A stretch of DNA of 64,000 nucleotides, taken from contig NC_081413.1 of NCBI RefSeq assembly GCF_030272615.1, forward strand, positions 554,863,136 to 554,927,135. Reading direction: 5' to 3'. The notes beneath the pieces were generated by a model. It saw only the letters and a program-made list of their open reading frames with translations. It was not told the DNA's origin and did not search any database. This DNA comes from Cryptomeria japonica. Taxonomy: Eukaryota; Streptophyta; Pinopsida; Cupressales; Cupressaceae. Position numbers and translations under genes: made by a program. This document shows, one piece after another, positions 1 to 11,457 of this stretch (position 1 is its first letter; every line of letters starts with the position of its first letter).

Positions 1-1244
1 GATAGATCAGTTAAGGGTTTAAATGATAGGGTAAGTAAGTCAATAGATAAACCCAGTAATGGAGTTAGTTGGTGTTCATATCCAAACTAACATAGATGAC
101 CTAGCAAAGGTGGATACCGACAAAGGAGCCACATGGAGGTGAAGTGGCAAGCATGCACTGGTAGGTGTGATGTGTCGGTGAAGCAGTTGGCGACATGTCG
201 ACATTTATGTCAACTACGTGATTCATGGGATGTGCAGTAGAGGTTTGTGGCTTGAGATCAAATGGACAACAAAGATCCAACATAGATTGGTTGTGCAGAT
301 TGAGGCAAGTGAAGGGAACTATGAAGTCATTCTTGGTGATCGACCAAGAAATCCGCTGACAGGTTAAAAGCAGGTTACTAAATGTCGAAGACGTGTTCTG
401 GAAGGCATGACAATGGTAGGTTTGATTGATGAGTTGCAATTCATCAATCAAGGAAATTAGATCTCAAGAGATCTAATTGGATTTAGCTCAGCTTGAGGTC
501 GAAGAAGAAACCGTAACTACTCAGAATTTGAATTGGCTTTTGGCGGGAAAACTAGTTTATAAATATGCAAGACAAAATCAATGAAGGTTGTCACTGAATG
601 AAAGAGTGTTGCTGCATGTGAGAAGAAATCAATCAAGTGATCACCAAGAAGAAGTAGAAGGGATTGAGTGTGAGGAATAAGAGGGTGGAAGTGTTCAATC
701 GGTAACAGTGAGCTAACTAGCAGTGACTATACCGACAGACAAGAGTTGCAGAAGACTGCAGAGAAGGCAACCATAGAACCAGAAGAGTGTAGTGTCGGTG
801 GAGAGCAGTGGTGTGGTAGAGAAAAGAGAGAACCAACAAAGTGCAGAACCGGTAGAGAAGGAGAAAAAGATGAACTGGCAAGGATGCAATAGAGAGCAAG
901 GTCGGTTGGTGCTCCTTGGGTTGGTGCCCTAAATCAGGGGTTGGTGCTACTTGGGTTGGTGCCCTAAAAATTATAATCAGAGATTCATTGTGAGGTTGGA
1001 TTGGAGCAGTTGACTCCAACAACATTTCTCACCGAAGTTTTTCCCATCTTGGGTTTTCCTCATATATGTTGGCGCTATGTGATGTACCCTTTATGTGTGA
1101 GTTCATTCATGAATGTCCCCCGTCTAACCGATAAGTCTTCTTTTTGTTAGAACATAGAACCGGTATACACACATAGGATAAATAAAGGAAAAATTTTGGA
1201 AACCACTGATTCACCCTCCTCTTAGTGGTACATTGTGTCTAACA
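1..1244 (+). repeat. 5' LTR of element A, partial
   Basis: This aligns by eye with the copy at about 10050-11457 throughout, starting with shared text such as GGAGTTGGTTGGTGTTC-like sequence near the left edge. The 5' copy lacks about 190 bp present in the 3' copy (around 10945-11135). It ends TCTAACA, followed directly by the primer-binding site. Near the end it carries the GATTCACCC...CTC motif shared by the copia LTRs of this window. Antisense reading frames within it are shadows. Confidence 0.85.
558..565 (+). promoter_or_regulatory. TATA box of LTR A (5' copy)
   Basis: TATAAATA, conserved at the same place in the 3' LTR copy (10606-10613). It is a plausible core promoter for element A; the start site is not determined. 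Confidence 0.55.
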
Positions 1245-1258
1245 ATTGGTATCAGAGC
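1245..1258 (+). other. Primer-binding site of element A
   Basis: ATTGGTATCAGAGC follows the LTR end directly. TGGTATCAGAGC is the usual plant copia site complementary to the 3' end of initiator Met tRNA. Confidence 0.85.
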
Positions 1259-1317
1259 GTAGGTTCCCGGTTGATAAGGTTTCTCTAGCTTGGGTAGATT
1301 CTGGCTTAAGGACACAA

Positions 1318-1905
1318 TGGTATGTTTAGTGTCAATCTCTGCTCTGATTTTTTGTGGTTCAAACTATTCCATTTGGAGTTGTAGAATGGAAGTCTACCTA
1401 TCCTCTCTACGGTTTGATGTGTGGATGTCTGTTGTAAATGACTGCCAGAGTAAAGTTAGTCCTCCCACTGATTTTGATGCAGAAAGAAGAATCCAGTGTA
1501 ATGATGTAGCAATGAAGGCTAATATTTGTGGGTTATCAGATGATATCTCCTCACAGGTGGACAGATGAGGATTGGAAAAAATCTTATGGGACAGATTGAA
1601 GAAGCTCCATGAAAATGAACCTACCACTGTAGAACTGGTTTGTAAAGATAGGATGAGAAATGCATCTCATGTAACTGCAGAAGATGAAGGTAGAACTGCT
1701 AGCAACTGCAACAATGATGAAGAATAAACCCACCTCTTCATGGATCAAGAATTAGAAGATTAGAGGCACACATCTGATAATGATCATGCAGATCACTCCT
1801 ACTAGCAAGATGTGTTTGGCAGTGATAGTGAAGGTGAAGAAGAAGAGGAAGCAGAAGTTGATCTTGAAGGAGAACTTATAAATGCACTTGAAGAACTCAG
1901 AAGAG
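1318..1905 (+). pseudogene. Copia gag N-terminus of element A, interrupted by copia-1
   Basis: The reading frame from the ATG at 1318 has the typical start of a copia capsid protein: a NYSIWSCRMEVYL block (family pattern: aromatic residue, W, RM, YL) followed by FDVW. It continues through an in-frame TGA at 1566 into WDRLKKLHENEPTTVE, then an acidic stretch with DSEGEEEEEAEVDLEGEL. More stops occur near 1724, 1759 and 1803. The frame is cut at 1906 by the copia-1 LTR. Gag would form the virus-like particle. No zinc knuckle is reached in this fragment. Confidence 0.75.
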
Positions 1906-3021
1906 TGTTGGTATTTATGGATGACTTTGTCATGTGTTGCATTGGTTGTCATTGATGTCAACACTTGTCTTCTTGGAGGTCTACATTGTTGATTTGGCAC
2001 TATGGCTATATTGGTTTACTGTTGCACCAGCACATTGTGGTCCCGACATGGATATTGGCTTATGCACAGTCACTGGTATATGTTCACTAGCAAGATATAT
2101 TATTCACCGGAAGTGATGATGACTTGTTATCATCTGGAGATCATTTGGTTATGTCAAAGACATGGATTGGAATTTTGGATTTAGTGTTTTGCTTATTGGT
2201 CTAATCGACTTGATAGATATTCCTTTACCAGTAGATAGGTCTAGGTTATGGACTGGTATTCTAGATCAGCATGACATGTTATGGAGATGGTTTATTAATT
2301 GGTAAATGTATTGAGCTGACATGTTGTATCGCATCAAGACTTATTTGTAATTAATATAATTGTAATATCTTTAGTGATTCAACCTCATCATGTGGTCTTA
2401 GGTTTTGTATAAATGACTATAAGATCTCATTTGTGAGATATAGGATATGGTGTGAGTGTATATTGAAGAGTAGAAGAGCATATCCTTGTGTGAATCACAC
2501 AAATATTATTTGAAGGTTGAAGGAAGATTATGAATTTTATTGGCACTCATGTTCAGAGCTTAAACCAGTACTGAATCCAACATTGTAGATGTTATTTTGT
2601 GTAGTACATTGTTATTGGATTTAACCATCCAATTGTAGTCAGTGTGATTCCTATTTTGTGATTGAGCGGTGAGCTCTAGGCGGTTGGCCTTTCTGCATGT
2701 GCAAGCCCCATTTTGTATACACATACTATCTGCAGTAGTATCATCTAATTGTGGGTAAGGTTTCGCACCATGGTTTTTTCCTTATCAGGTTTCCACGTAT
2801 AAATCTATGTGTCATGTGTTGTGGATGTTGTTTCTCTTTGTGTTTCATGCATTAAGTTATATCGGTACTGTTATAATTGTTAATCTATTTTACCGACATT
2901 TAACTTTGGTTTATCGGCACTAAGTTTAAGTTGGAATATTTTGCATTTGGGTCATAATTTATGACAACTGGTTAACAACTGATTCACCCCCCCTCTCAGT
3001 TGTCCTTCCCGGTTCCTAACA
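1906..3021 (+). repeat. 5' LTR of copia-1
   Basis: It begins TGTTGGT and ends CCTAACA directly before the primer-binding site, 1,116 bp. The first 270 bp match 7569-7838. A TATA-like TATAAAT lies at 2408-2414. The shared copia motifs GTTTTTTCC..GGTTTCCACGT (near 2771) and GATTCACC..CTCTCAGT (near 2981) are present. Confidence 0.9.
2408..2414 (+). promoter_or_regulatory. TATA-like box in copia-1 LTR
   Basis: TATAAAT lies in the middle of the LTR, upstream of the polyadenylation-like and shared R/U5 motifs. It is a candidate core promoter only. Confidence 0.4.
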
Positions 3022-3035
3022 ATTGGTATCAGAGC
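3022..3035 (+). other. Primer-binding site of copia-1
   Basis: ATTGGTATCAGAGC abuts the LTR end and would pair with initiator Met tRNA. Confidence 0.9.
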
Positions 3036-3078
3036 TAAGTCCTATTTTTGTAGAAGCCTAACAACTTGAAGAGATCCT

Positions 3079-6000
3079 ATAGAAACAAATATTTTCAAGA
3101 AGGAGAGTTCGAAACTTAATGGAACTAACTATGGTATATGGAAGATCATAATAGAAACACATCTGAATTGCATTGGAAGAGTTATATGGCATTTTACTAA
3201 GAATGGCTATGTTGCTCTTACTCCAAATCAACCACATCCACTGACATTGGGTAAGGACTTGGAGAATGATTGCAAAGCAAGAGAAGCACTTCTGAACGAA
3301 TTATCAGATTAGCAAATCATGGAATTATCAGATAGATCTACTGCTAAAGCTATTTGGGATAAATTGTAAACATTGAATGAAGGAGATACTACTGTCAAAA
3401 TTGCAAAATTGGAATGTTACTGGGTCAGATATGAAAATCTTAAAATGGGAGAAGATGAAATAATTTCTGCATCTGCATTTGTGGAAAGAGTTAATGAAAT
3501 TGTTTTAGGAATACAATATTATGGAGGATCTTTAAGTGAAGATGAAATTGTTTCTAAAGTTTTAAGAGCATTGCCACCAGCTTACAAAATGAAAGTGACT
3601 GTTATTAATGAGTTGAGAACAATGCCTAATACATCAATTTCTAGAGATACTTTTGTTGGAAAACTTTCTGCATTTGAGCTTGAAGAGTTTGGTCCTATTT
3701 CTACATTCAAAACTGATTTAGCTTTTAAAGCATCATCATTAGCAACATCATTATCATCATGTGACAAGACTAATTGGAAAGCACTTTATACAAGAGAACT
3801 TGAAGATATGAGAAGAGAAAATGAAGAACTTGAAGCACTATTCGCAAGGAAGATGCCTAAAAGTCCAGCAGGAAGTAAGTATGAAGGTAAAGAACCTTTC
3901 AAACATTTTAATTGCAATAAATTTGGTCATATGGCTTCTAGGTGTCCTAATAGACATGCAAGACTAAGGGAGGAAGCAAGAAGAACATATAAACCTAACC
4001 CTGAATATCAAAGATACAGATTTAAGAAAAACAAAGATAAGTCATGTTACTATGCAGATGAAGGTGTTACAGATGACTTAGATGAAGATCCAGCAAATAG
4101 TGGATGGGCATTTGTCTCATTAAAGGAAGATTCACCGGAACCTATTGTCAAACCGATAGAGCAGGCACTAGCAGCGAAAATTGATGAAAAAGATGAATGG
4201 ATTATAGATAGTGGATGCTCGCATCATATGAATAGAGATAAAAGAAAATTCCTATCATTTCAGGAAATTCATGGAGGTCTAGTAAGGTTTGGAGATGATA
4301 AAGCTTGTTTAATCAAAGGAAAAGGCACTATATCTTTGGATGGTAAGCATAATACTGACAATGTTTATTATGTAGAAGGTTTAAAACATAATCTTTTGAG
4401 TGTTGGTCAATTAGTGGAAAAAGGATTTCAGTTACAATTCAAGAATGGACAATGCAAAATCATAAACCGAACTGGATTGGAGATCGCAACTGGTAATCAG
4501 ACTAAAGATAATATCTTTCATTTGAATACCAGTGATAAGACATGCCTGATTGCACACATTGATGAAAGTTGGTTATGGCATAAAAGACTTTGTCATATGA
4601 ATTTTGATTGCATTGTAAAGATCAATTCAACTAAGGTAGTAAGGGATTTACCTAAGATTGTGAAACCTTGTAATCCGGTATGTAAGGAATTTCAAATGGG
4701 AAAGCAAGTTAGAACAACATTTAAGAGCATTACTGAAAAATCCAATAATACTCTTGATTTAATTCATATTGATTTATGTGGTCCAGCAAGAACAAGAAGT
4801 CTACAAGGTGATAGATACTTTATGCTAATAATTGATGATTATTCTAGAATGTGTTGGGTTACTTTTCTCAGGGAGAAATCATAAGCTTTTGGAAGATTCA
4901 AGATATTCAAGACAATGGTAGAGAATGAAACCGGCAAGAAAATCAAATGTTTGAGATCAAATCAAGGAAGAGAATTTACATCTAGAGAATTTAATGCATT
5001 CTGTGAAGTGAATGGAATCAAAAGACAACTATCAGCACCCTGGACACCCCAGCACAATGGATTTGTGGAAAGGAAGAACAAAACTATTCTAGATGCAGCA
5101 AGAACCATGTTGATGGAAGCAAATTTACCTCTTGTGTACTGGAGAGAAGCAATGAATACAATGGTTTATACTTTCAACAGAGTTCACATCAAAAGTGAAA
5201 TCGGTAAGACCCCTTATGAACTATAATTTGGTCATATTCCTACTCTTAAATACTTCAGAATATTTGGAAGCAAATGTTATATTAGAAGAGATGAGTATGT
5301 TGGAAAATTTGATCCTAGATGTGATGAAGGAATATTTCTTGATTATTCATCTAGAAGTAAGGCATATAGATGTTATAATAAAATATTGTAGAAAATCATT
5401 GAGAGTAATAATGTGAAGATAGATTAACATTTTGGAGGAGAATCAAGATCTGTAGAACTGATAATAGAAATGATTATAAATGAACCAACACATATTGCAC
5501 CGATACAGAATGTAGATCCAGTCACTCTAGCATCATCAGAGAACTCAACTATGATTGAAGAACAACAACCTATGAATGTTAATTAGAACAAACCCAGGTA
5601 TGTACGATTGAATCATTTAGAGAATTAGATAATTGGAAACAAGAATCAAGGTATTATGACTAGAGGAAGACTGGCAAATGAAGAGGTATGTTTAATTTCT
5701 CAAATTGAACCAGCATCTGTTATTGAAGCATGTGAAGGTAAATATTGGATAAAAGCAATGGAAGATGAATTAAAACAAATTGAAAAGAATAATACTTGGA
5801 CATTGGTTCCCTGGCCTAAAGACAAAAATGCAATTGGAACTAAATGGGTATCTAGAAATAAACTTAATGAAGATGGTGAAGCAGTCAGGAACAAAGCAAG
5901 ATTAGTTTGTAAAGTTTATTCACAGAAAGAAGGAATAGATTATAATAAAACCTTTGCACCGATAGGCAGAATTGAGGCAGTTAGACTATTTCTTGCATTT

Positions 6001-7242
6001 GCAGCTCATAAGAACTATAAAGTTTATCAGATAGATGTAAAATGTGCATTTTTTAATGGAGATCTTGAAGAGGAAGTTTACATTGAACAACCTGAAGGAT
6101 TTTCTTTGACAAAAGATAAGAATATGGTTTGCAGGTTAAGGAAAGCTTTATATGGATTGAAGCAAGCTCTTAGAGCTTGGTATGCTAGATTGGATAAATA
6201 TATTTTGAAGCTTGGTTACACAAAAGGTAATACTGACAACAATTTGTATTACAAAGTTACCAATGATGATATTTTGGTTATTGAAGTTTTTGTGGATGAT
6301 ATCATTTTTGGAGGTGAAGAAGAGTTATGTAAAGACTTTGCTAATAAGATGCAGGAAGAATTTGAAATGTCTATGATTGGAGAGATAAAATTCTTTTTAG
6401 GTTTGCAGATTTCACAAACTAATAAAGGTATATTCATATGTCAAACAAAGTACTTGAAGGAACTTTTGAAGAAATTTGGTACGGAAAAATCTAAACCGGT
6501 AAGTACTCCTATGACTACAACTGATAAATTGACATTGAGGGATGATTCAACTCCTATTAATCTGACAAGGTACAAATCTATGATTGGAGGTTTACTATAT
6601 TAGACACAAACCAAACCTGATATAATGAATACAGTATGTATAGTATCTAGATTTTAAAGCAATCCTAAATAAAATCATGAATCAGTAGTTAAAAGGATTT
6701 TTCGGTACCTACAAGACACGACAAATCTTGGTTTATGATATCCTAAAGATGACATTTCTGATTTATGTGCATATACAGACACAAATTGGGCAGGAGATGT
6801 AGATGACAGAAAGAGTACCACTGGCAGTGCATTCTTTCTTGGCAGAAGATTGATTCCATGGATAAGTAACAAGTAGACTTGTACATCATTATCTACAGCA
6901 GAATCAGAATATGTTGCAGAAGCAACTAATTGTACTTAGGTATTATGGATCAAGAAAATGTTGAAGGATATAAAGGTAAAATGCAAAGAACCGATCATCA
7001 TTTATTGTGATAATTCAGTAGCAATTGATATATCAAAGAATTCGGTATTTCACTCTAAGAAAAAGCATGTTTCTATTACGTATAATTTTCTAAAAGAGAA
7101 TATTGAAGCAAATGAAGTAAGATTGGTTTATGTGAATACTAAAGAGAAAATTGCAGATATCTTTACAAATCCTTTGCCTAAAGAAAAATTTGAATATCTT
7201 ATAGAGAAGCTTGGGGTAATTTCCGCACCGGCAGAGACTTGA
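3079..7242 (+). pseudogene. Copia-1 gag-pol polyprotein, one frame with in-frame stops
   Basis: The whole 1,388-codon frame stays in register, broken only by about 14 nonsense codons (e.g. 3310, 3367, 4882, 5224, 6601, 6874). The expected start is ATA at 3079 (probably a mutated ATG), giving ETNIFKKESSKLNG. In order: capsid; a zinc knuckle near 3900-3950 whose first Cys is His; protease WIIDSGCSHHM at 4198; integrase HHCC with the last Cys changed to Phe (CKEFQ); core with SNQGREF where the catalytic Asp is Asn; reverse transcriptase with FVDDIIFGG at 6289; RNase H with YTDTNWAGD, STAESEY and YCDNS. It is non-functional as it stands. Such proteins act in cytoplasmic particles and integrate cDNA in the nucleus. 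Confidence 0.92.
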
Positions 7243-7556
7243 ATGATGAAGATTGGCATCAAACCAATAGGGACTAACAAAAAAATATTTTTCTGGCTTT
7301 GATGGAGGAGAGCTACTGCTCAGGGGGAGTAGTTAGTTGTATGTTATGTTTTAATTCATAACTGCTTTGGCATTTGATGTCAAAGGGGGAGAGATATCTA
7401 TGGGAAAACTCTATTCCTTTAGAGAGATGTATTTTGGTTTTGGTTTTTTAACAAACTTTGTATTGATCTATCTTTGGGAGATTATTGGTCTATTGGTTTT
7501 TGGCATTATGTTTTTGGCACTTAGATGTTTTTCCATCTAGTGTTGCCATCAATGCC

Positions 7557-7568
7557 AAAGGGGGAGAT
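7557..7568 (+). other. Polypurine tract of copia-1
   Basis: AAAGGGGGAGAT lies directly before the TGTTGG of the 3' LTR. It would prime plus-strand synthesis. The same tract precedes the 3' LTRs of copia-2, copia-3 and element C. Confidence 0.8.
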
Positions 7569-7838
7569 TGTTGGTGGATGACTTTGTCATGTGTTGCATT
7601 GGTTTTGTCATTGATGTCAACACTTGTCTTATTGGAGGTCTACTTTATTGATTTGACAATATGGTTATATTGGTTTACTGTTGCACCGAAACATTGTGGT
7701 CCCAGCATGGATATTGCCTTATGCATAGTCACTGGTATATGTTCACTAGCATGATATATTGTTCACTGGTAGTGATGATGACTTGTTATCATCTAGAGAT
7801 CATTTGGTTATGTCAAAGACATGGATTGGAAGTTTGGA
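7569..7838 (+). repeat. 3' LTR of copia-1, truncated
   Basis: It matches 1906-2178 closely and then stops matching after TGGATTGGAAGTTTGGA. The remaining ~840 bp of the LTR are missing, and the sequence passes into the distal part of element A. This points to a deletion with one endpoint here. Confidence 0.85.
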
Positions 7839-8002
7839 AGATATAAACAGGTTAACGGTACAATCTATCACTAGTAAGGTGAGTATGTCAACTGGCAAGT
7901 GATGTATTGACATGGAGAAGATAAATCAACCAAGTGAGTGGTTGTCAACCGGAAAGCCTATGACCATTATACAAGCAGGATAAGCAAGATGTTGAGTTGT
8001 TT

Positions 8003-9301
8003 TGTAATGTCCCCTTTTTATCAAATGCCCTAGTTTGCCTAAAAGTCAAATTTCCAAGGAAGTAGGAGATGGAGTAGGGTTATGTACCAACTTAGATCAC
8101 CTAAATTGAGGTCCTGCAAACATGTTAGATAATCATTGAAATATAATTAAACAAAACATTATTAGATATACTGAGTAAAACATAGATCTCATTACTAAGA
8201 TTTAAGAACATTAACTTGATTATAAGATAAACAAAACTTAATGATGGATCTCAACCATAGAAAGACTAAGGCAAAGGGGTAGGTTAGGGTGCCTGAATGT
8301 TCCTCTACCCTAGGCCCAAGAGTAGATCTTTGTCCCTCTTGGCCCCATGGGACCATTCAGTCACTACCATGGGGTGGCGTACCTAGTGAGGAATCTTGTA
8401 GCCGTTCCCCTCACCATACTACCTTTATCTTCTGCCCTATAATATGAATTCTTTAACTCCCATAGCCAATCATGATAGGGAAGTTCGGATGACCGCAGTA
8501 GGGTGTCCTGAGGATCCTTCCCTCCTAAGCCCAAGGGCAACACTCCTTGTGCCCCCTTGGCCTCATGGAACCATTCAGTCATCACCATGAGGTGGCATAC
8601 TTCGGAGAGGACCTCACCACTGTTTCCCCTCCTTGTATCTTTATTTCTTAATTATGGTTGACAGTATTAAATAACATATACAGATTATGCATTATGCCTT
8701 AATTCAGTATAAGAGATTATATGATCACATATAAAAATTATGCATAGTTGCCCCTATTAATACACTCAAAATTATATGAACATATGATTTCTTAACTAAC
8801 CCATATGTTGTTCAAAGAGTAATTCAAGTAGTCATTATCATATCGTTAATTGATATTCTTTCCATACCAGATCGCAGATAGATTATTAATATATGCTGGC
8901 TCTCGATATCTGAATTTGTCTGGCTTTTTCCGATGGTGATCTGAATCTAATTTCTTTCATCCCCCCTTTTGAATTTCTAAGACGATCTTTTTATATCCTT
9001 TTTCCATGCTAGAGAGTCATGCTCTTTGACCGATGCCTATTCATATTTGACTTTTGCTAAGAGATGCCTTGTTTGATTGAACTGTTTCTCTTAATTAACT
9101 AATAGTTTGTGAATAGGATCATTGCACCATAGGAAAGGAAAGGTGGATCCCTTAAGGCTGATGATAATTAACAAACCCTACTGTATGTTATAGGCGATCA
9201 AAGCACATTGTTTGATTTTATAAAATTGTTAAGTCTTACTTTGTAAGACAATTTTATATTTAGATTTGTTGATAAGGGATGTCAGATCGGGGGGCATGAC
9301 A
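8003..9301 (+). mobile_element. Solo LTR, gypsy-type, with perfect 5-bp target duplication
   Basis: It starts TGTAATGTCCCC and ends GGGGGGCATGACA, so the termini are short inverted repeats with TG..CA ends. It is flanked by TGTTT at 7998-8002 and TGTTT at 9302-9306. At 1,299 bp it has no coding capacity and no internal primer-binding site, so it is a solo LTR left by recombination. An internal direct repeat (about 8285-8430 and 8500-8645, offset ~215 bp) shares the block ACCATTCAGTCA and its surroundings. Similar termini occur at 25384 (minus) and near 30589. Confidence 0.88.
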
Positions 9302-10605
9302 TGTTTTTTGTGATGAAGAGGCGAAATGTTATCTAAATCACATCAACACTAAAGGAGAAGGATGTACAGGTCACCGATATGTGGATACACAATAGCAGGA
9401 CTCCCACCAGATACTTACTAATTGAAGAGAAGACTAACAGTGAGTGTGCCCAACCAGATCACATGTGCCTATTTGAAGACATGCTGCACAAACAAGGATG
9501 CCAAATGAGTGCATTGCAGGATGTAGATGACAAGGATCCACTACCACTGGTAAGTGGAGATTATCTCCTATTATGCAAAGTATGTATCATAGTTCTATGA
9601 GATAAGACATAAGTGTTAAAGGTGGGTGTTTGAAGGCTCACACTAGATCTACTGGTTAATCACAAAGATTCCTCAAGTGCATGAAATCAAGGATATGTAC
9701 TGGACCAATAGAGAAGGCATGATGAGTTGGCGGGATAGATGAAGAGTGATGGTTTTGTCACCTTGACAAACCGGTTGAGATGATGTTTGGTATGATGATG
9801 AAGAAGGGAAGGCTGAGCAGCTGCAGATACAGAGTGCAACCGGCATGAAGATGCCTAATATGGAAACAGTTGAAGGTTGATGACATGATGTCATCAAAGG
9901 TGTTTACCAGTAAGTATGTCCACCGGTAATATGGACAAGGTGCAGATGTAGAAGACTCCCATCTGATGAAGATGTACATAAGTTAGGTTAGCAAGAGTGT
10001 TGATCAGTTGAGTGTTCCACTGGAAGAGAAGAAAGGTGCAAGGTTGATGACAGATCGGTTAAGGGTTTAACCGGAAAGGTTAGTAAGCCAGTAGATGAAC
10101 TCGGTAATGGAGTTGGTTGGTGTTCCTATCCAAACTGACACAGATGACCTAGCAAAGGTGGATACCTACAAAGGGGCCACGTGGAGGTGAAGTGGTAAGC
10201 ATGCACAGGTAGGTGTGATGTGTCGGTGAAGTAGTTGGCAACAGGTTGACATTTATGTTGACTGCATGATTCATGGGATGTGCAGCAAAGGTTTGCAGCT
10301 CGAGGTCAGATGGACAATAGAGATCCAACACAGACTAGTTATGCAAATTGAGGTAGGTGAAGGGAACTATGAAGTCATTCTTGGTGATCAACCAAGAAAT
10401 CTACTAACAAGTTAAAAGCAGGTTGCTAAAAATTGAAGATGTGTTCTGGAAGGCACGACAATGGTGGGTTTGATTGATGAGTTGCAGTTCATCAATCAAG
10501 GATATTAGACCTCGAGAGATCTGATGGGATTTAGCTCATCTCAAGGTTGAAGAAGAAACCCTAACCGCCCATAATTTGAATTGGCTTTTGGCGGGAAGAC
10601 CAGTT

Positions 10606-10613
10606 TATAAATA
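10606..10613 (+). promoter_or_regulatory. TATA box of LTR A (3' copy)
   Basis: TATAAATA in the same context as in the 5' copy. Confidence 0.5.
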
Positions 10614-11457
10614 TGCAAGACAAAATCGGAGAAGGTTGCTGCTCAATGAAAGAGTGTTGTTGCATGTGACAAGAAATCAATCAAGTGCTCACCAAGAAGA
10701 AGTAGAAGAGACTGAGTGTGAGGAAGAAGAGGGTGGAAGTGTTCAACCGGCAACAGTGAGGTAATTGGCAATGACCATACTAGCAGAGAAGAGTTGCAGA
10801 AGATTATAAAGAAGGCAAGCATAGAACTGACAAAGTGTAGCACCGGTGGAGAGAAGTAGTGTAGCAGAGAAAAGAAAGAACCAAAAGAGTGCAGAACTGG
10901 TAGAGAAGGAGAAAAGGCCGAATCGACAAGGATGCAACAGAGGGAAAGGTGCAACAGTGAGGTGAGCAGAGAACCGACTGTGAATTGGTAAGCAAAGAAC
11001 CGACTGTGAATTGGTAAGTAGAGAACCAATAAAGGAATTTGCAAAGAGTTACAAAATCCATTTGTAAAAAGACTGTTACTTTTGTATTTGAATATACTAA
11101 TAGTAGACCACTGAGTTGGAGCTTGGTACATGGGTTGGTGCTCCTTGGGTTGGTGTCCTAAAGCAAGGGTTGGTGCCCTAAACCTTGTAATCATAGATTC
11201 ATTGTGAGGTTGGATTGGAGTAGTAGACTCCAGTGGCATTTCTCACCGAGGTCTTTCCCATGTTGGGTTTTCCTCATAGATGCTCATGCTATGTGATGTC
11301 CCCTTTATGTGTGAGTGCATTCATGATTGTCCCCCATCTAACCGGTAAGTATTCTTTCTATTAGAACATAGAACTAGTATACACACATAGGATAAAAAAG
11401 GGAAAAGTTTGGAAACCACTGATTCACCCCCCTCTCAATGGTACATTGTGTTTAACG

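Larger units (their letters stand above)
1906..7838 (+). mobile_element. Copia-1: nearly complete Ty1/copia retrotransposon, 3' LTR truncated
   Basis: The order is 5' LTR 1906-3021, primer-binding site 3022-3035, a single-frame gag-pol remnant 3079-7242, polypurine tract near 7557-7568 and a 3' LTR of which only 270 bp remain (7569-7838). The domain order gag, protease, integrase, reverse transcriptase, RNase H is that of Ty1/copia. The flank at 1901-1905 is AAGAG; no matching right duplication can be checked because the right end is lost. It is inserted in the gag of element A. Confidence 0.9.
1..11457 (+). mobile_element. Element A: copia-type LTR retrotransposon, left end outside window, nested into element C
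   Basis: Two diverged copies of one LTR bracket this unit: 1-1244 (5' LTR, cut by the window edge) and a copy ending at 11457. The first copy is followed by a primer-binding site complementary to initiator Met tRNA and a gag start. Copia-1 is inserted in that gag at 1906 and has lost its 3' end at 7838, so the rest of gag-pol of A is missing. A solo gypsy-type LTR (8003-9301) sits further on. The right end reads TTTAACG where the 5' LTR has TCTAACA, so the terminal CA is probably mutated to CG. What follows is gag of another family, which suggests A inserted in the gag of element C. The nesting order is inferred from these junctions. Confidence 0.7.
7839..11457 (+). repeat. Distal part of element A with its 3' LTR, interrupted by a solo LTR
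   Basis: From about 10050 to 11457 this is the second copy of LTR A (TATAAATA at 10606, GATTCACCCCCCTCTC at 11420, terminal CG in place of CA). Whether 7839-8002 plus 9302-10050 is LTR or internal sequence cannot be decided, because the matching part of the 5' LTR lies outside the window. A short tandem repeat with GAGAACCGACTGTGAATTGG units lies near 10966-11030. Long minus-strand frames here (e.g. 10643-11239) have no protein signature. Confidence 0.65.

Noticed and set aside
101-1025. Minus-strand frames at 101-451 and 717-1025
   Set aside because: Antisense shadows of the partial 5' LTR of element A.
1934-2184. Short plus-strand frames starting MLHWLSLMS
   Set aside because: They lie in the copia-1 LTR and recur in the 3' LTR remnant at 7485-7846, which only shows LTR homology.
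10643-11239. 198-codon minus-strand open frame
   Set aside because: It lies within LTR A, has a Leu/Phe/Ser-rich composition typical of antisense LTR text, and the matching 5' LTR has only shorter frames. No protein signature.
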